DNA from: Rhodovulum strictum
Lineage (GTDB): Bacteria > Pseudomonadota > Alphaproteobacteria > Rhodobacterales > Rhodobacteraceae
Direction: 5' to 3'
NCBI RefSeq assembly: GCF_009649175.1
Contig: NZ_WJPO01000030.1
Span: 1-48,252 of the forward strand
DNA: 48,252 nucleotides
Shown: in pieces, positions 1 to 9,520 of the stretch
How positions within the stretch are numbered: the stretch's first letter is position 1
How the letters are laid out: every line of letters begins with the position of its first letter
Made by a program: the position numbers and the translations under genes
The notes under the pieces: model-generated
Seen by the model: only the letters and a program-made list of their open reading frames with translations
What the model was told of the DNA's origin: nothing
The model's database searches: none

Positions 1-67
1 GGGCCCTCAGGACGCCCTCGACCCGCCCGAAAGCAGCACCTTGGCTCCAATGTCAGCCGGCCGGTGA

Positions 68-334
68 ATATCGCGGGTTTACTGGATGGACCGGGCGCGG
101 CGCGATCTGCTGACCCAGGCGCCGCGCCATGTCGAGGCGCCGCGCGGCACCTTTGCGCTGCGCTCGCCGAACCGGCCAAACATGATTTCCCAGTCAACGG
201 TGCGGATCACCGCGCTCGACCCCCTGCGCGCGACATTCGGGATCGACGCCATCGACTGCTTCGACGGCACGCCGCTTCTCGATATCAAGCCGTGGCTCGC
301 CACCATCGACATGCCGCCCGGCGACGCGGGATAG
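68..334 (+). pseudogene. 5'-truncated TrmO/TsaA-like (UPF0066) methyltransferase fragment
   Basis: The reading frame carries the C-terminal half of a TrmO-family protein (SAM-dependent tRNA N6-methyltransferase family): VYWMDRARRDL, then RGTFALRSPNRPN, then DAIDCFDGTPLLDIKPW. The family is normally about 150-170 aa and begins with a beta-barrel half that is missing. The same frame has a stop at 65-67, and none of the three forward frames at 1-64 resembles the missing N-terminus. An ATG at 86 would give only 82 aa. The family's RPNPI motif reads RPNMI here. I read it as a broken gene or a rearrangement junction; a sequencing frameshift or a start outside the window cannot be excluded. It ends 37 bp from a convergent gene. 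Confidence 0.6.
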
Positions 335-371
335 ACGCCTGTCGCGATGCGCCCCGGCCGTGCGGAACCCG

Positions 372-809
372 TCACTCCACCGTCACGCTGACCGGGTCGG
401 ACAGGATCGGCGGCTCATGCGGCAGATGCGCGGCATCGCCCAGCAGCAGCCAAAGGCTGTGCGTGCCTGCGGGCAGGTCCAGCGTGACCTGGGTCTGGCC
501 GCCTCCGAAATGGATGTGGTTTTCATCCGCCGGCACCGCTGCCGAGAAATCGAACCCTTCCTGCGGGACATTGATCATCAGATGGTGATGCCCCGTCCCC
601 GCCTGATCGACCCCGGCAGGGGCCACGCCCATCCCCTCCAGGCCGAAGCGGATCGTCACCGGGTTCGATAAGGTCGCGCCGTCCTCGGGCGCGATGATGT
701 AGACGCGCGCGCCCTCGGGCGCCGGGGTGCGGTCCTGGGCCATGGCGGGCAGGGCCAGAACGGCCCCCAGGGCAAGGCTGGCGGAACGGGCGAACGAAAC
801 AGCGGTCAT
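372..809 (-). CDS. DUF4399 periplasmic protein
   Basis: This 145-aa protein has a hydrophobic signal peptide (about residues 1-25, cleavage near AMAQD) and then one DUF4399-like domain. The conserved pieces are APEDGATLSNPVTIRFGLEGMG, TGHHHLMINVP, ENHIHFGGGQT and GTHSLWLLLGDA; the His-rich stretches are typical of the family. Function is unknown; the His clusters suggest metal binding, which is inference. I chose the ATG at 809 because GGAGGAG lies 6-9 nt upstream; the longer open frame to 947 has no signal peptide at its start. The gene converges with the trmO-like fragment and follows the Hint protein on the same strand after 89 bp. Confidence 0.8.
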   Translation of the reverse strand: MTAVSFARSASLALGAVLALPAMAQDRTPAPEGARVYIIAPEDGATLSNPVTIRFGLEGMGVAPAGVDQAGTGHHHLMINVPQEGFDFSAAVPADENHIHFGGGQTQVTLDLPAGTHSLWLLLGDAAHLPHEPPILSDPVSVTVE

Positions 810-898
810 GGTCGGACTCCTCCCTGTCTGACGGCGACACAAGGCGGCCCGCAGCCGGGGCCGCCATCCGCAAGAGGGTAGACCGCCGCGCCCTGCCT

Positions 899-1417
899 TC
901 AATCCTCGGCTGAGGGCAGCGGCGCGCGGGGCGGGATCGGCATCCACAGCCCCTCGACATGGATGTCCACCAGTTCGTCGCAGTGAAACAGCGTATAGGT
1001 AAAGACCAGCTCGGGCTTGCGCATGATCCGCGGCCCCGATGTCAGCTGGCCTGCCGCCTGCGGCCGGGCACCGGGCTGCATGCGGGGGCCATGGATGCGC
1101 TGGCCGGGCGAGACGACGACATCGCGCGCCGGCAGGCCCGCACCAAAGGCACTGGGGCGGATCAGAACGGGCAGCGCCTCGGGATGTAGCGCAAGGAATC
1201 CCTCGTCAAGAAGCACGCGGTCCAGCCAGGCGATGCGCTTGAACGGGCCGCGGCGCGTTCGTACCCGGTCACCGACGCGCAGGGTCTGCGCCGGGAAGTC
1301 GCCGAAATCGGTGGTGATCCGGGTCATCGGCCCGAAGCCCGGCAAGGCCCAGCCCCGCGACCCGCCCGGCGGCGTCGCGCAATCCCGAAAGCCCCTGATC
1401 GAAGACGGGTCAGTCAT
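899..1417 (-). CDS. Hint-domain (Hedgehog/intein-type) protein lacking the usual first Cys
   Basis: The 172-aa product matches the Hint_2 type common in Rhodobacteraceae: TRITTDFGDFPAQTLRVGDRV at about 32-52, then RTRRGPFKRIAWLDRV and a C-terminal stretch with HCDELVDIHVEG. Such domains usually follow a secretion-linked or calcium-binding repeat region and begin with a Cys (CFTPGT) that performs self-cleavage. Here that position reads PGFGPMTRI, so the Cys is Gly and autoprocessing is unlikely. No other domain is attached. The ATG at 1417 has AAGGA six bases upstream. The function is unknown. Confidence 0.72.
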   Translation of the reverse strand: MTDPSSIRGFRDCATPPGGSRGWALPGFGPMTRITTDFGDFPAQTLRVGDRVRTRRGPFKRIAWLDRVLLDEGFLALHPEALPVLIRPSAFGAGLPARDVVVSPGQRIHGPRMQPGARPQAAGQLTSGPRIMRKPELVFTYTLFHCDELVDIHVEGLWMPIPPRAPLPSAED

Positions 1418-1988
1418 CGCCGGTCCTTACGGGCGGGCTGCCTTGCCCCTGCCGCTGCCCCGTGATGGCGGGCGGCAGGTTGCGTTGGGGTGCACCGGGC
1501 CCGAAAAACCCGATATCCCGGGCACCCCAAGCAACCACACCACTGGTTACTGGCCCCGAAAGGCCCTTACACAGGACCGGACGTATCCGGCCCGGGACTC
1601 AATAGGCGCGCCGAATGGGTCAATTCTCGGGTAGAGTGCTGCGCCTTTGTGGAGCTTTGGTGACACAGCGTCCACAAAGGCCGGAAGGGGTTTCGCGCAT
1701 TGTCCAGGAGTGGGCGACAGTCGCGCCGACAGACCGCTGCTTTCCCGCCGCGACCCGCCGAAACCCGCGCTTTCGTTTCCTGCGCACGAACAATGGATCA
1801 AGGCCATCCGGCCATCTTTCGATTGTTCGCAAGATGGAAACAAACCGTTTCCGCTGAATTTTCCTTGCCACGGCGGCCTATCCGGCAGGCACGCGGCCTC
1901 TTGTCCGGGTCGTTTCGCAACTCACCGCCAAGGCCGCACATCCGGGACGCTTCCCCCGCCTGACGGTTTCGCCTATATGCGCTGCACC
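1418..1988. other. 571-bp intergenic region before smpB
   Basis: I found no convincing gene here. The frame open to smpB from 1647 is composition-driven and has no homology I recognise. The stretch includes an 11-bp inverted repeat (listed separately) and a second, weaker one: CGAACAAT at about 1786-1793 against ATTGTTCG at about 1823-1830. Base composition is mixed, with AT-richer DNA around 1820-1870 that could hold the smpB promoter. dapA, often found upstream of smpB in relatives, is absent. Confidence 0.5.
1643..1681. other. perfect 11-bp inverted repeat (possible structured RNA or operator)
   Basis: GCCTTTGTGGA at 1643-1653 pairs with TCCACAAAGGC at 1671-1681 around a 17-nt loop. No T-run follows on either strand, so it is not a standard terminator. 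It lies about 310 bp before smpB and 230 bp after the start of the divergent Hint gene. Confidence 0.4.
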
Positions 1989-2465
1989 ATGGCCAATGCG
2001 AAATCCGATCCGAACTACAAGGTGATCGCCGAGAACCGGCGGGCGCGTTACGATTACGCGATCGAGGACGATCTGGAATGCGGGATCATCCTGCAAGGAT
2101 CCGAGGTCAAGTCGCTGCGCGAGAACGGCGCCAACATCGCCGAAAGCTATGCCAGCGTCGAGAATGGCGAACTGTGGCTGATCAACGGCTACATCCCGCC
2201 CTATGAACAGGCCAAGACCTGGGGCCATGAGGAACGGCGCCGCCGCAAGCTGCTGGTCAGCCGCAAGGAACTGGCGCGGTTGTGGTCCGACACCCAGCGC
2301 AAGGGCTATACGCTGGTGCCGCTGGTCTTGTATTTCAACCACAAGGGCGTGGCCAAGCTGAAGATCGGCATCGCCAAGGGCAAGAAGACACAGGACAAGC
2401 GCGAAACCGAGGCCAAGCGCGACTGGCAGCGGCAAAAACAGCGCCTTCTCAAGGAGCGCGGCTGA
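1989..2465 (+). CDS. smpB: SsrA-binding protein SmpB
   Basis: SmpB binds tmRNA and delivers it to stalled ribosomes for trans-translation. The 158-aa product has the full family pattern: [10 protein letters not shown] near the N-terminus, EAGI-like [15 protein letters not shown] at about 30-45, ANIAESYA, a GYIPPYEQA core and the basic tail [19 protein letters not shown] that inserts in the decoding site. The ATG at 1989 gives the usual length; an in-frame ATG at 1977 would add only MRCT, and neither has a strong Shine-Dalgarno sequence. It is followed after 64 bp by the sulfurtransferase gene on the same strand. Confidence 0.97.
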   Translation: MANAKSDPNYKVIAENRRARYDYAIEDDLECGIILQGSEVKSLRENGANIAESYASVENGELWLINGYIPPYEQAKTWGHEERRRRKLLVSRKELARLWSDTQRKGYTLVPLVLYFNHKGVAKLKIGIAKGKKTQDKRETEAKRDWQRQKQRLLKERG

Positions 2466-2529
2466 CCGCCTTGCCAGCCGCGCGGCGCCGTTCTAAGGGA
2501 ATTCGGTGCTGCGCGAGGCGGAGGGGTTG

Positions 2530-3387
2530 ATGGCCTGTGACGATCCGAAGACGCTGGTCTCGACCGAATGGCTGACGGCGCATCTGAAAGACCCGGACCT
2601 GCGCATCCTCGATGCCTCGTGGTATCTGCCCGGTGCCGGGCGCGACCCGCGCGCCGAGTACGAGGCCGCCCATATCCCCGGCGCCCGCTTCTTCGACATC
2701 GACGAAATCGCGGATCTGCGCTCGGACCTGCCGCACATGGCGCCGCCCGTGGAAAAGTTCATCGCCCGGATGCGCGCGATGGGGGTCGGCGACGGGCATC
2801 AGGTGGTGATCTATGACGGCGCAGGCATCTTTTCGGCGCCGCGGGTGTGGTGGACCTTTCGCCTTATGGGCAAGAGCGATGTGGCGGTGCTGGATGGCGG
2901 CCTGCCGAAATGGCGGGCCGAGGGGCATCCGGTCGAGGACATGCCACCCGTGCTGCGCGACCGGCACATGACGGTCCAGCGCCAAGCCCATCTGATCAAG
3001 GATGTTACCCAGGTCGCGGCGGCCTCGAAGCTGGGCGACAGCGAAATCCTCGACGCCCGCAGCCCCGGCCGATTTGCCGGCACCGACCCCGAGCCGCGCC
3101 CCGGCCTGCGCGGCGGCCATATCCCGGGCGCGCGCAACATCTTCTTCCAGACGCTGCTGAACCCCGACGGCACGATGAAATCGCCCGACGACCTGCGCGC
3201 GGTCCTTGCCGCGGCGGGGGTGGATCTGGGCAAACCCGCGATCACGTCCTGCGGCACCGGCGTCACGGCGGCGGTCATCAACCTTGCGCTGGAACGGATC
3301 GGCCATCGCGACCACGCGCTTTATGACGGGTCATGGACCGAATGGGGCATGTATGGCGATCTGCCGGTCGCAACGGGAGGTGCATGA
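2530..3387 (+). CDS. sseA: 3-mercaptopyruvate sulfurtransferase (tandem rhodanese)
   Basis: The enzyme moves sulfur from 3-mercaptopyruvate to cyanide, thiols or proteins. The 285-aa product has two rhodanese domains: an N-terminal inactive one (STEWLTAHL, IPGARFFDID, VVIYDG) and a catalytic C-terminal one with DARSPGRFAGTDPEPRPG, GHIPGARN and the active loop CGTGVTA, catalytic Cys241. CG(S/T)GVTA is the mercaptopyruvate type rather than the thiosulfate type. The ATG at 2530 has GGAGGGG upstream; an upstream GTG at 2506 is in frame but less likely. Its stop overlaps the start of the aminotransferase, so the two are probably translated together. Cys transamination makes mercaptopyruvate, so the pairing is metabolically sensible. 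Confidence 0.92.
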   Translation: MACDDPKTLVSTEWLTAHLKDPDLRILDASWYLPGAGRDPRAEYEAAHIPGARFFDIDEIADLRSDLPHMAPPVEKFIARMRAMGVGDGHQVVIYDGAGIFSAPRVWWTFRLMGKSDVAVLDGGLPKWRAEGHPVEDMPPVLRDRHMTVQRQAHLIKDVTQVAAASKLGDSEILDARSPGRFAGTDPEPRPGLRGGHIPGARNIFFQTLLNPDGTMKSPDDLRAVLAAAGVDLGKPAITSCGTGVTAAVINLALERIGHRDHALYDGSWTEWGMYGDLPVATGGA

Positions 3388-4571
3388 TGCTGAGCAGACT
3401 TTCACCGCAGGCCCCCGACAAGATCATCGGCCTGATGCAGGCTTTCCGCGCCGATCCCCGGCCCGACAAGATCGACCTGGGCGTGGGCGTCTATCGCGAC
3501 GCGGCGGGCGCAACGCCGGTGATGCGCGCGGTCAAGGCGGCCGAGGAACAGTTGTGGCAGAGCCAGCAGACCAAGGGCTATGTCGCGATCGAGGGCGATC
3601 CCGAATTCCTTGAGGCGGTGCGCGGACTGGTTCTGGCCGATGCGGTCGCCGCCGAGCGGGTGGCCGCCATCGGCACACCGGGGGGGACCGGCGCGGTGCG
3701 GATCGCGCTTGACCTCGTGCGGCTGGCCAATCCCGCTGCGCGGGTCTTCCTGCCCGATCCGAGCTGGCCGAACCATGCCGCCATCGTCGGCCATCTGGGG
3801 CTAGAACAGGTCGAGTACCGCTATTACGACGCCGCCTTGCGGGGGCTCGACCGCGATGGGATGCTTGCCGATCTGGGCGGCGCGGGGCCGGGCGATGTGG
3901 TGATCCTGCATGGCTGCTGCCACAACCCCACCGGCGCCGACCTGACCGCGGCCGACTGGGCGGATGTGGCGGCCGTTCTGGAACGGACCGGCGCGCTGGC
4001 GCTGGTCGATCTGGCCTATCAGGGCTTCGGTGCCGGGGTCGAGGCGGATGCGGAGGGGCTGCGGATGCTGGCCGCGCGGCTGCCAGAGATGCTGGTCGCG
4101 GTCAGCGGGTCCAAGAATTTCGGCCTTTACCGCGAACGGGTCGGCGCGATTCTGGCCGTGGCGGGCGATGCGGCGACCGCAACGCTGGCACGCGGCAACC
4201 TGTCGAACCTGAACCGCCAGACCTATGCCTTCCCGCCCGATCACGGCGCGCGCGTGGTCACCGGCATCCTGACCGATGCGGAACTGCGCGCCGACTGGCT
4301 GGCCGAACTCGACGCGATGCGCACCCGGATGGAGGGCTTGCGCGCAAGCCTTGCCGACACGCTGCGCGAGATCAGTGGCTCGGACCGCTTCGCCTATCTG
4401 GCCGCGCAGAAGGGCATGTTCTCGCTGATCGGCGCAACACCCGATCAGGTGGCCGTGATGCGCGATGCGCATGGGGTCTATGTGATCGGCGACGGGCGGA
4501 TGAACGTGGCCGGCTTGTCCGAGGCGAACATCCCGCGCGTGGCCCGGGCGATGCTGGCCGCCGGTCTCTGA
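3387..4571 (+). CDS. class I aspartate/aromatic amino acid aminotransferase
   Basis: This is a PLP-dependent fold type I aminotransferase of the AspC/TyrB group, 394 aa. Visible motifs are DKIDLGVGVYRD near the N-terminus, GGTGAVRIALDL, the substrate loop LHGCCHNPTGADLT, and SGSKNFGLYRERVG with the Schiff-base Lys at about 243. The conserved Arg for the substrate carboxylate is probably in the C-terminal DGRMNVAGL region. Two adjacent ATGs occur at 3384 and 3387; I prefer 3387 because GGGAGG at 3375-3380 is then 6 nt away. It overlaps the sseA stop codon. Likely substrates are aspartate, aromatic amino acids and possibly cysteine sulfinate or cysteine; the last is inferred from sseA. Confidence 0.9.
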   Translation: MLSRLSPQAPDKIIGLMQAFRADPRPDKIDLGVGVYRDAAGATPVMRAVKAAEEQLWQSQQTKGYVAIEGDPEFLEAVRGLVLADAVAAERVAAIGTPGGTGAVRIALDLVRLANPAARVFLPDPSWPNHAAIVGHLGLEQVEYRYYDAALRGLDRDGMLADLGGAGPGDVVILHGCCHNPTGADLTAADWADVAAVLERTGALALVDLAYQGFGAGVEADAEGLRMLAARLPEMLVAVSGSKNFGLYRERVGAILAVAGDAATATLARGNLSNLNRQTYAFPPDHGARVVTGILTDAELRADWLAELDAMRTRMEGLRASLADTLREISGSDRFAYLAAQKGMFSLIGATPDQVAVMRDAHGVYVIGDGRMNVAGLSEANIPRVARAMLAAGL

Positions 4572-4593
4572 CACAGGGCGACGGCGGAACCAA

Positions 4594-4628
4594 AAGGCCC
4601 GGGCGGATCGCCCGGGCCTTCGGTTTTT
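4594..4628 (+). terminator. Rho-independent terminator after the aminotransferase
   Basis: An 11-bp perfect stem, AAGGCCCGGGC (4594-4604) with GCCCGGGCCTT (4610-4620), a 5-nt loop, then CGG and TTTTT. It separates the plus-strand aminotransferase from the convergent amtB gene. Confidence 0.88.
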
Positions 4629-4642
4629 CAGGGGGTCGGAAC

Positions 4643-6022
<1,380 letters not shown>

Positions 6023-6058
6023 GTCTCTATGGTCCTTTCGTGAGGATCGTCTTGGCGC

Positions 6059-6397
6059 TCAGATCGCGTCTTCGTTGGTTTCGCCCGTGCGCACGCGGAC
6101 GGCCTGGTTCACGTCGAGGACGAAAATCTTCCCGTCGCCGATCTTGTCGGTCTTGGCGGTCTTGGCGATCGTTTCGACAACCTGGTCGGTCATTGCCGAC
6201 GGCACGACGATCTCGAGCTTGACCTTGGGGACGAAGTTCACGGCGTATTCCGCGCCGCGATAGATTTCCGTGTGGCCGGACTGAGAGCCGAAGCCCTTGA
6301 TCTCGGTCACCATCATGCCGCGCACGCCGATGGCGGTGAGCGCTTCCCTCACCTCCTCCAGCTTGAACGGCTTGATTGCAGCAATGATGAGTTTCAC
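6059..6397 (-). CDS. glnK: nitrogen regulatory protein P-II
   Basis: The 112-aa trimeric signalling protein has the usual P-II size and pattern: KLIIAAIKPFKLEEVREAL at the start, GFGSQSGHTEIYRGAEY with uridylylation site Tyr51 in the T-loop, VPKVKLEIVV, and the C-terminal signature KIGDGKIFV followed by RVRTGETNEDAI. The start is a GTG at 6397; no ATG fits, and GGAAGGG lies about 8-14 nt upstream. It heads the glnK-amtB operon and is divergent from the penicillin-binding protein gene across 251 bp holding a tandem TTGCACA repeat. Nitrogen-dependent control (for instance NtrC) is expected from family knowledge. Confidence 0.96.
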   Translation of the reverse strand: MKLIIAAIKPFKLEEVREALTAIGVRGMMVTEIKGFGSQSGHTEIYRGAEYAVNFVPKVKLEIVVPSAMTDQVVETIAKTAKTDKIGDGKIFVLDVNQAVRVRTGETNEDAI

Positions 6398-6513
6398 GTC
6401 ATGACCCTTCCGGTTTGGCAGGAGGCCCTGCGGGAGTAATGCGGCAAGGAGGATCCGATGGCGCGGGGGAGACAAGGAATCGCCGTCCTTCGGCGCGCCC
6501 GAGGCAGGAAAGC

Positions 6514-6531
6514 TTGCACAATTATTGCACA
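6514..6531. promoter_or_regulatory. tandem TTGCACA repeat upstream of glnK
   Basis: TTGCACA occurs at 6514-6520 and again at 6525-6531, exactly 11 bp apart, about 120 bp before the glnK start. One helical turn of spacing suggests side-by-side regulator binding, and the half sites contain GCAC as NtrC sites do. Which gene of the divergent pair it serves is not decidable from sequence. Confidence 0.4.
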
Positions 6532-6648
6532 GAATGGGCAACATGCCTATTTCTTGGGCTATCAAGAAAGGCGTAACGTGAGCGCCAGGGAACTCCACAT
6601 TCCCCGGCCGCCGGGGTATGGTGCGGCGAGGCAGGCAGAACAATCGGA

Positions 6649-8889
6649 ATGGACATGAGCAGCACGGGCCGGAGAAAACCGCCGCTGGTGGCGGATCGGC
6701 GTACCACACGCAAGCCGGCGGCGAAGAAACCCGCCCCGGCCCGGCGCAAGTCGGGCGGCGGGGGGCGTCGCAGGTCGCGCCGCAGCAGCAACCCGGTGGT
6801 GGCGTTCTTCGCGGGGATCATCGGCTGGATCGTGGGGCTGTTCTGGAAGATCGGATCGCGGATCGCGCTGACAGGCGCAGTCGTGCTGGGCCTTGCGGTT
6901 CTATATTTCTACGTGCAGCTACCCCCCGTCTCGGCGCTGCTGGACGGACGCAACCGCGGTTCTGTCACGCTTCTGGACCGCGATAACCAGGTCTTTGCCT
7001 GGCGCGGCGAACAATTCGGCGGGCAGATCAGCGCCTCGACCGTGGCGCCAGCGCTGCGGAACGCGGTGATCGCCACCGAGGACCGGCGCTTCTATCTTCA
7101 TCCGGGGCTTGACCCGATCGGCATCGTGGGCGCGGTCCGCATCAACATGTCCGAGGGGCGCGGGCCGTTCTCGGGCAATGGCGGCTCGACCATCACCCAG
7201 CAGACCGCGAAACTTCTGTGCCTGGGCGTGCCCTATGACGCGAGCCAGTGGAAATCCGAATCGGCCTATGAAGCCGATTGCCGCCGCACCACGCTGGGCC
7301 GCAAGCTGAAAGAGGCGGTCTATGCCCTGGCGATGGAGGCGCGCTATACCAAGGAAGAGATCCTGACGATCTATCTCAACCGGGCCTATCTGGGCGCGGG
7401 CGCGCGCGGCTTCGAGGCGGCGGCGCAGCGCTATTTCGGCAAGTCTGCAAACCAGGTCACGCCCGCCGAGGCGGCGATGCTGGCCGGGCTTCTGAAGGCG
7501 CCGACGGTCTATGCGCCGACCAACAACCTTGAACGGTCGCGCAACCGGGCGAACCTGATCCTGGGCCTGATGGAGGAACAGGACTTCCTGACCGCGCGCG
7601 AGGCCGCCGATGCCCGCGCCAACCCCGCGCGGCTGTCCGAGGCCGCGAATGCCCGCTCGGGCGGGTATTTCGCCGATTGGGTGATGTCCACGGGCCCCGA
7701 TTTCCTGACCCACAACACCACCGAGGATGTGATCATCCGCACCACATTCGACCCGCGCCTGCAAAAGGCTGCCGAGGACGCGCTGAAGGTGGTGTTCGAG
7801 ACCAAGCTCAAGCCCGGCTCCAAGGCCGAGGCGGCGATCGTGGTGATGTCGGCCGATGGCGCGGTGCGCGCGATGGTCGGCGGGCGGCAGAACACCATCG
7901 GCGGGTTCAACCGCGCCACCATGGCGCTGCGGCAGACCGGCTCGGCCTTCAAGCCCTTCGTCTATGCTGCGGCGCTGGACCTTGGCTATACGCCCAACGC
8001 GACGGTGGTGGACGAACCCATCACGATCCGGGTGCCCGGGTCAGGGCCCTATTCGCCCGAGAATTTCGACCGCCGCTTTCACGGCCGCGTCACCCTGACC
8101 GAGGCGCTTAAGCATTCCTACAACGTGCCCGCGGTCAAGGTGTCCGAAGAGATGGGCCGGGACAAGGTGCGCCGGATCGCTGCCGATTTCGGGCTGGAAA
8201 GCAGCCTCGCGCTTGGTCCGGCGCTGGCGCTGGGGGCTTCGGAATCGACGCTGATCGAGATGACCGGCGCCTATGCGGGCATCCTGAACGGCGGATCCAG
8301 CGTGACCCCCTACGGCCTTCTGGATCTGCGGCTGAAGGGCGAGCGCGATGCCCTGATGGGCATGGCAGGCGGCATGGGCGAGCGGGTGATTTCAGAGCGC
8401 GCGGCGCAAAGCCTTGTCTACATGATGCATCAGGTGATCGAATCCGGCACCGGACAGCGCGCCAAGGTTCCCGGCTGGCAGGCGGCGGGCAAGACCGGCA
8501 CAACCTCGGCGGTGCGCGATGCCTGGTTCATCGGCTTCACCGCCGATTACGTCGCGGGCGTCTGGATGGGCTATGACGACAACACGCCGATGACCGGCGT
8601 GACAGGCGGCGGGCTGCCTGCCGAAATCTGGCGCGAAGTGATGGTGCGGGTGCATGAGGGCCTGACGCCGCGGCCGCTGCCGATGCTGGTGCCCGAGCCC
8701 CCTGCCCCGCCGACACCGGACTATTATTATCCGGGCGAGACCTATTCCGCGGGCGAAAGCCATGGCCAGCAGGCACAGCCGACGCCGGTGCCGCAACAGC
8801 AACAGCAACAGCGCGAAAGCAGCGGCGATGTGGCCGAACGCATCCTGCTGGAAGTACTGGGCTCGATCCTGGGCGGCAGCCGGAACTGA
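6649..8889 (+). CDS. class A penicillin-binding protein (PBP1, bifunctional)
   Basis: Peptidoglycan glycosyltransferase plus DD-transpeptidase, 746 aa. Residues 1-50 are a basic, disordered cytoplasmic tail (RRKSGGGGRRRSRRSS), then a membrane anchor at about 50-90. The GT51 domain shows ATEDRRFYLHPG (catalytic Glu144) and NGGSTITQQTAK. The transpeptidase domain shows SAFK (Ser432, Lys435), SYN (490-492) and KTGTT (Lys615). The C-terminus is a Pro/Gln-rich linker and a short hydrophobic LLEVLGSILGG end. An in-frame ATG at 6655 is an alternative start. It stands alone on the plus strand and converges with mlaC. Confidence 0.95.
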   Translation: MDMSSTGRRKPPLVADRRTTRKPAAKKPAPARRKSGGGGRRRSRRSSNPVVAFFAGIIGWIVGLFWKIGSRIALTGAVVLGLAVLYFYVQLPPVSALLDGRNRGSVTLLDRDNQVFAWRGEQFGGQISASTVAPALRNAVIATEDRRFYLHPGLDPIGIVGAVRINMSEGRGPFSGNGGSTITQQTAKLLCLGVPYDASQWKSESAYEADCRRTTLGRKLKEAVYALAMEARYTKEEILTIYLNRAYLGAGARGFEAAAQRYFGKSANQVTPAEAAMLAGLLKAPTVYAPTNNLERSRNRANLILGLMEEQDFLTAREAADARANPARLSEAANARSGGYFADWVMSTGPDFLTHNTTEDVIIRTTFDPRLQKAAEDALKVVFETKLKPGSKAEAAIVVMSADGAVRAMVGGRQNTIGGFNRATMALRQTGSAFKPFVYAAALDLGYTPNATVVDEPITIRVPGSGPYSPENFDRRFHGRVTLTEALKHSYNVPAVKVSEEMGRDKVRRIAADFGLESSLALGPALALGASESTLIEMTGAYAGILNGGSSVTPYGLLDLRLKGERDALMGMAGGMGERVISERAAQSLVYMMHQVIESGTGQRAKVPGWQAAGKTGTTSAVRDAWFIGFTADYVAGVWMGYDDNTPMTGVTGGGLPAEIWREVMVRVHEGLTPRPLPMLVPEPPAPPTPDYYYPGETYSAGESHGQQAQPTPVPQQQQQQRESSGDVAERILLEVLGSILGGSRN

Positions 8890-8902
8890 GGCGCGCGCCG
8901 CC

Positions 8903-9520
8903 TCAGCCCATCCGGCGCAGATCGGCGATCAGCGTATCCAAATTGCCGCGGCGCTGGTCCAGAAGCGCGCCGATCTCGGTGCGCTCGGTCGCCAGCATGT
9001 TCACGCCTTCGATGAAGATGTTGAAGAACAGGTTGCGCCCCGAGCGGTCCGAGACCAGGAACACCACCTCGAACGGCGCCTGCCCGCGCAGAACGGCCGT
9101 TGTCCTGACCTCGTAGAAATCGCGGAACGGGCGCGCCTCGCGCACCTTGAGTTCGCCGCCGATGAACTCGCGGAAGCGGCGGCCATATTTGCGCGAGATA
9201 TAGCCTTGGAACGCCTCGGTAAAGGCGCGCAACTGCGCTGCGCTGGCCGACCGCGCCGCCACGCCCAGCGCCGACCGCGCGATGATCGGCACATCGGCAT
9301 AGCGGGCGAATATCCGCTCGAACTCGGGCAGCATCTGCGCTTCCGACCGGCCGGAATTGATCACCCGGTTGATGTCGCCCACCACCTGGTCGATCAGCCG
9401 CGCCGCCTCGGCCTGGGTCAGCGCCTGCGCCCGTCCGGGCAATGTCAGTGCGGCAGCCGCGGCAAGGCAGCTGGTCAGCAGGGCGCGGCGGGCGGGGTCA
9501 CTGGGCAGAGGGGTCGTCAT
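8903..9520 (-). CDS. mlaC: MlaC/Tgt2-family phospholipid-binding protein
   Basis: MlaC shuttles phospholipids through the periplasm between the outer-membrane MlaA complex and the inner-membrane ABC importer. The 205-aa product has an export signal at about 11-33 and then the family fold: ARLIDQVVGDINRVINSG, FARYADVPIIARSALG, AFQGYISRKYGRRF and FEVVFLVSDRSGRNLFFNIFIEGVNM. Its ATG lies 23 nt inside the end of mlaA, so the two are probably co-translated. No mlaFEDB transporter genes are nearby; they must be elsewhere. Confidence 0.88.
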   Translation of the reverse strand: MTTPLPSDPARRALLTSCLAAAAALTLPGRAQALTQAEAARLIDQVVGDINRVINSGRSEAQMLPEFERIFARYADVPIIARSALGVAARSASAAQLRAFTEAFQGYISRKYGRRFREFIGGELKVREARPFRDFYEVRTTAVLRGQAPFEVVFLVSDRSGRNLFFNIFIEGVNMLATERTEIGALLDQRRGNLDTLIADLRRMG

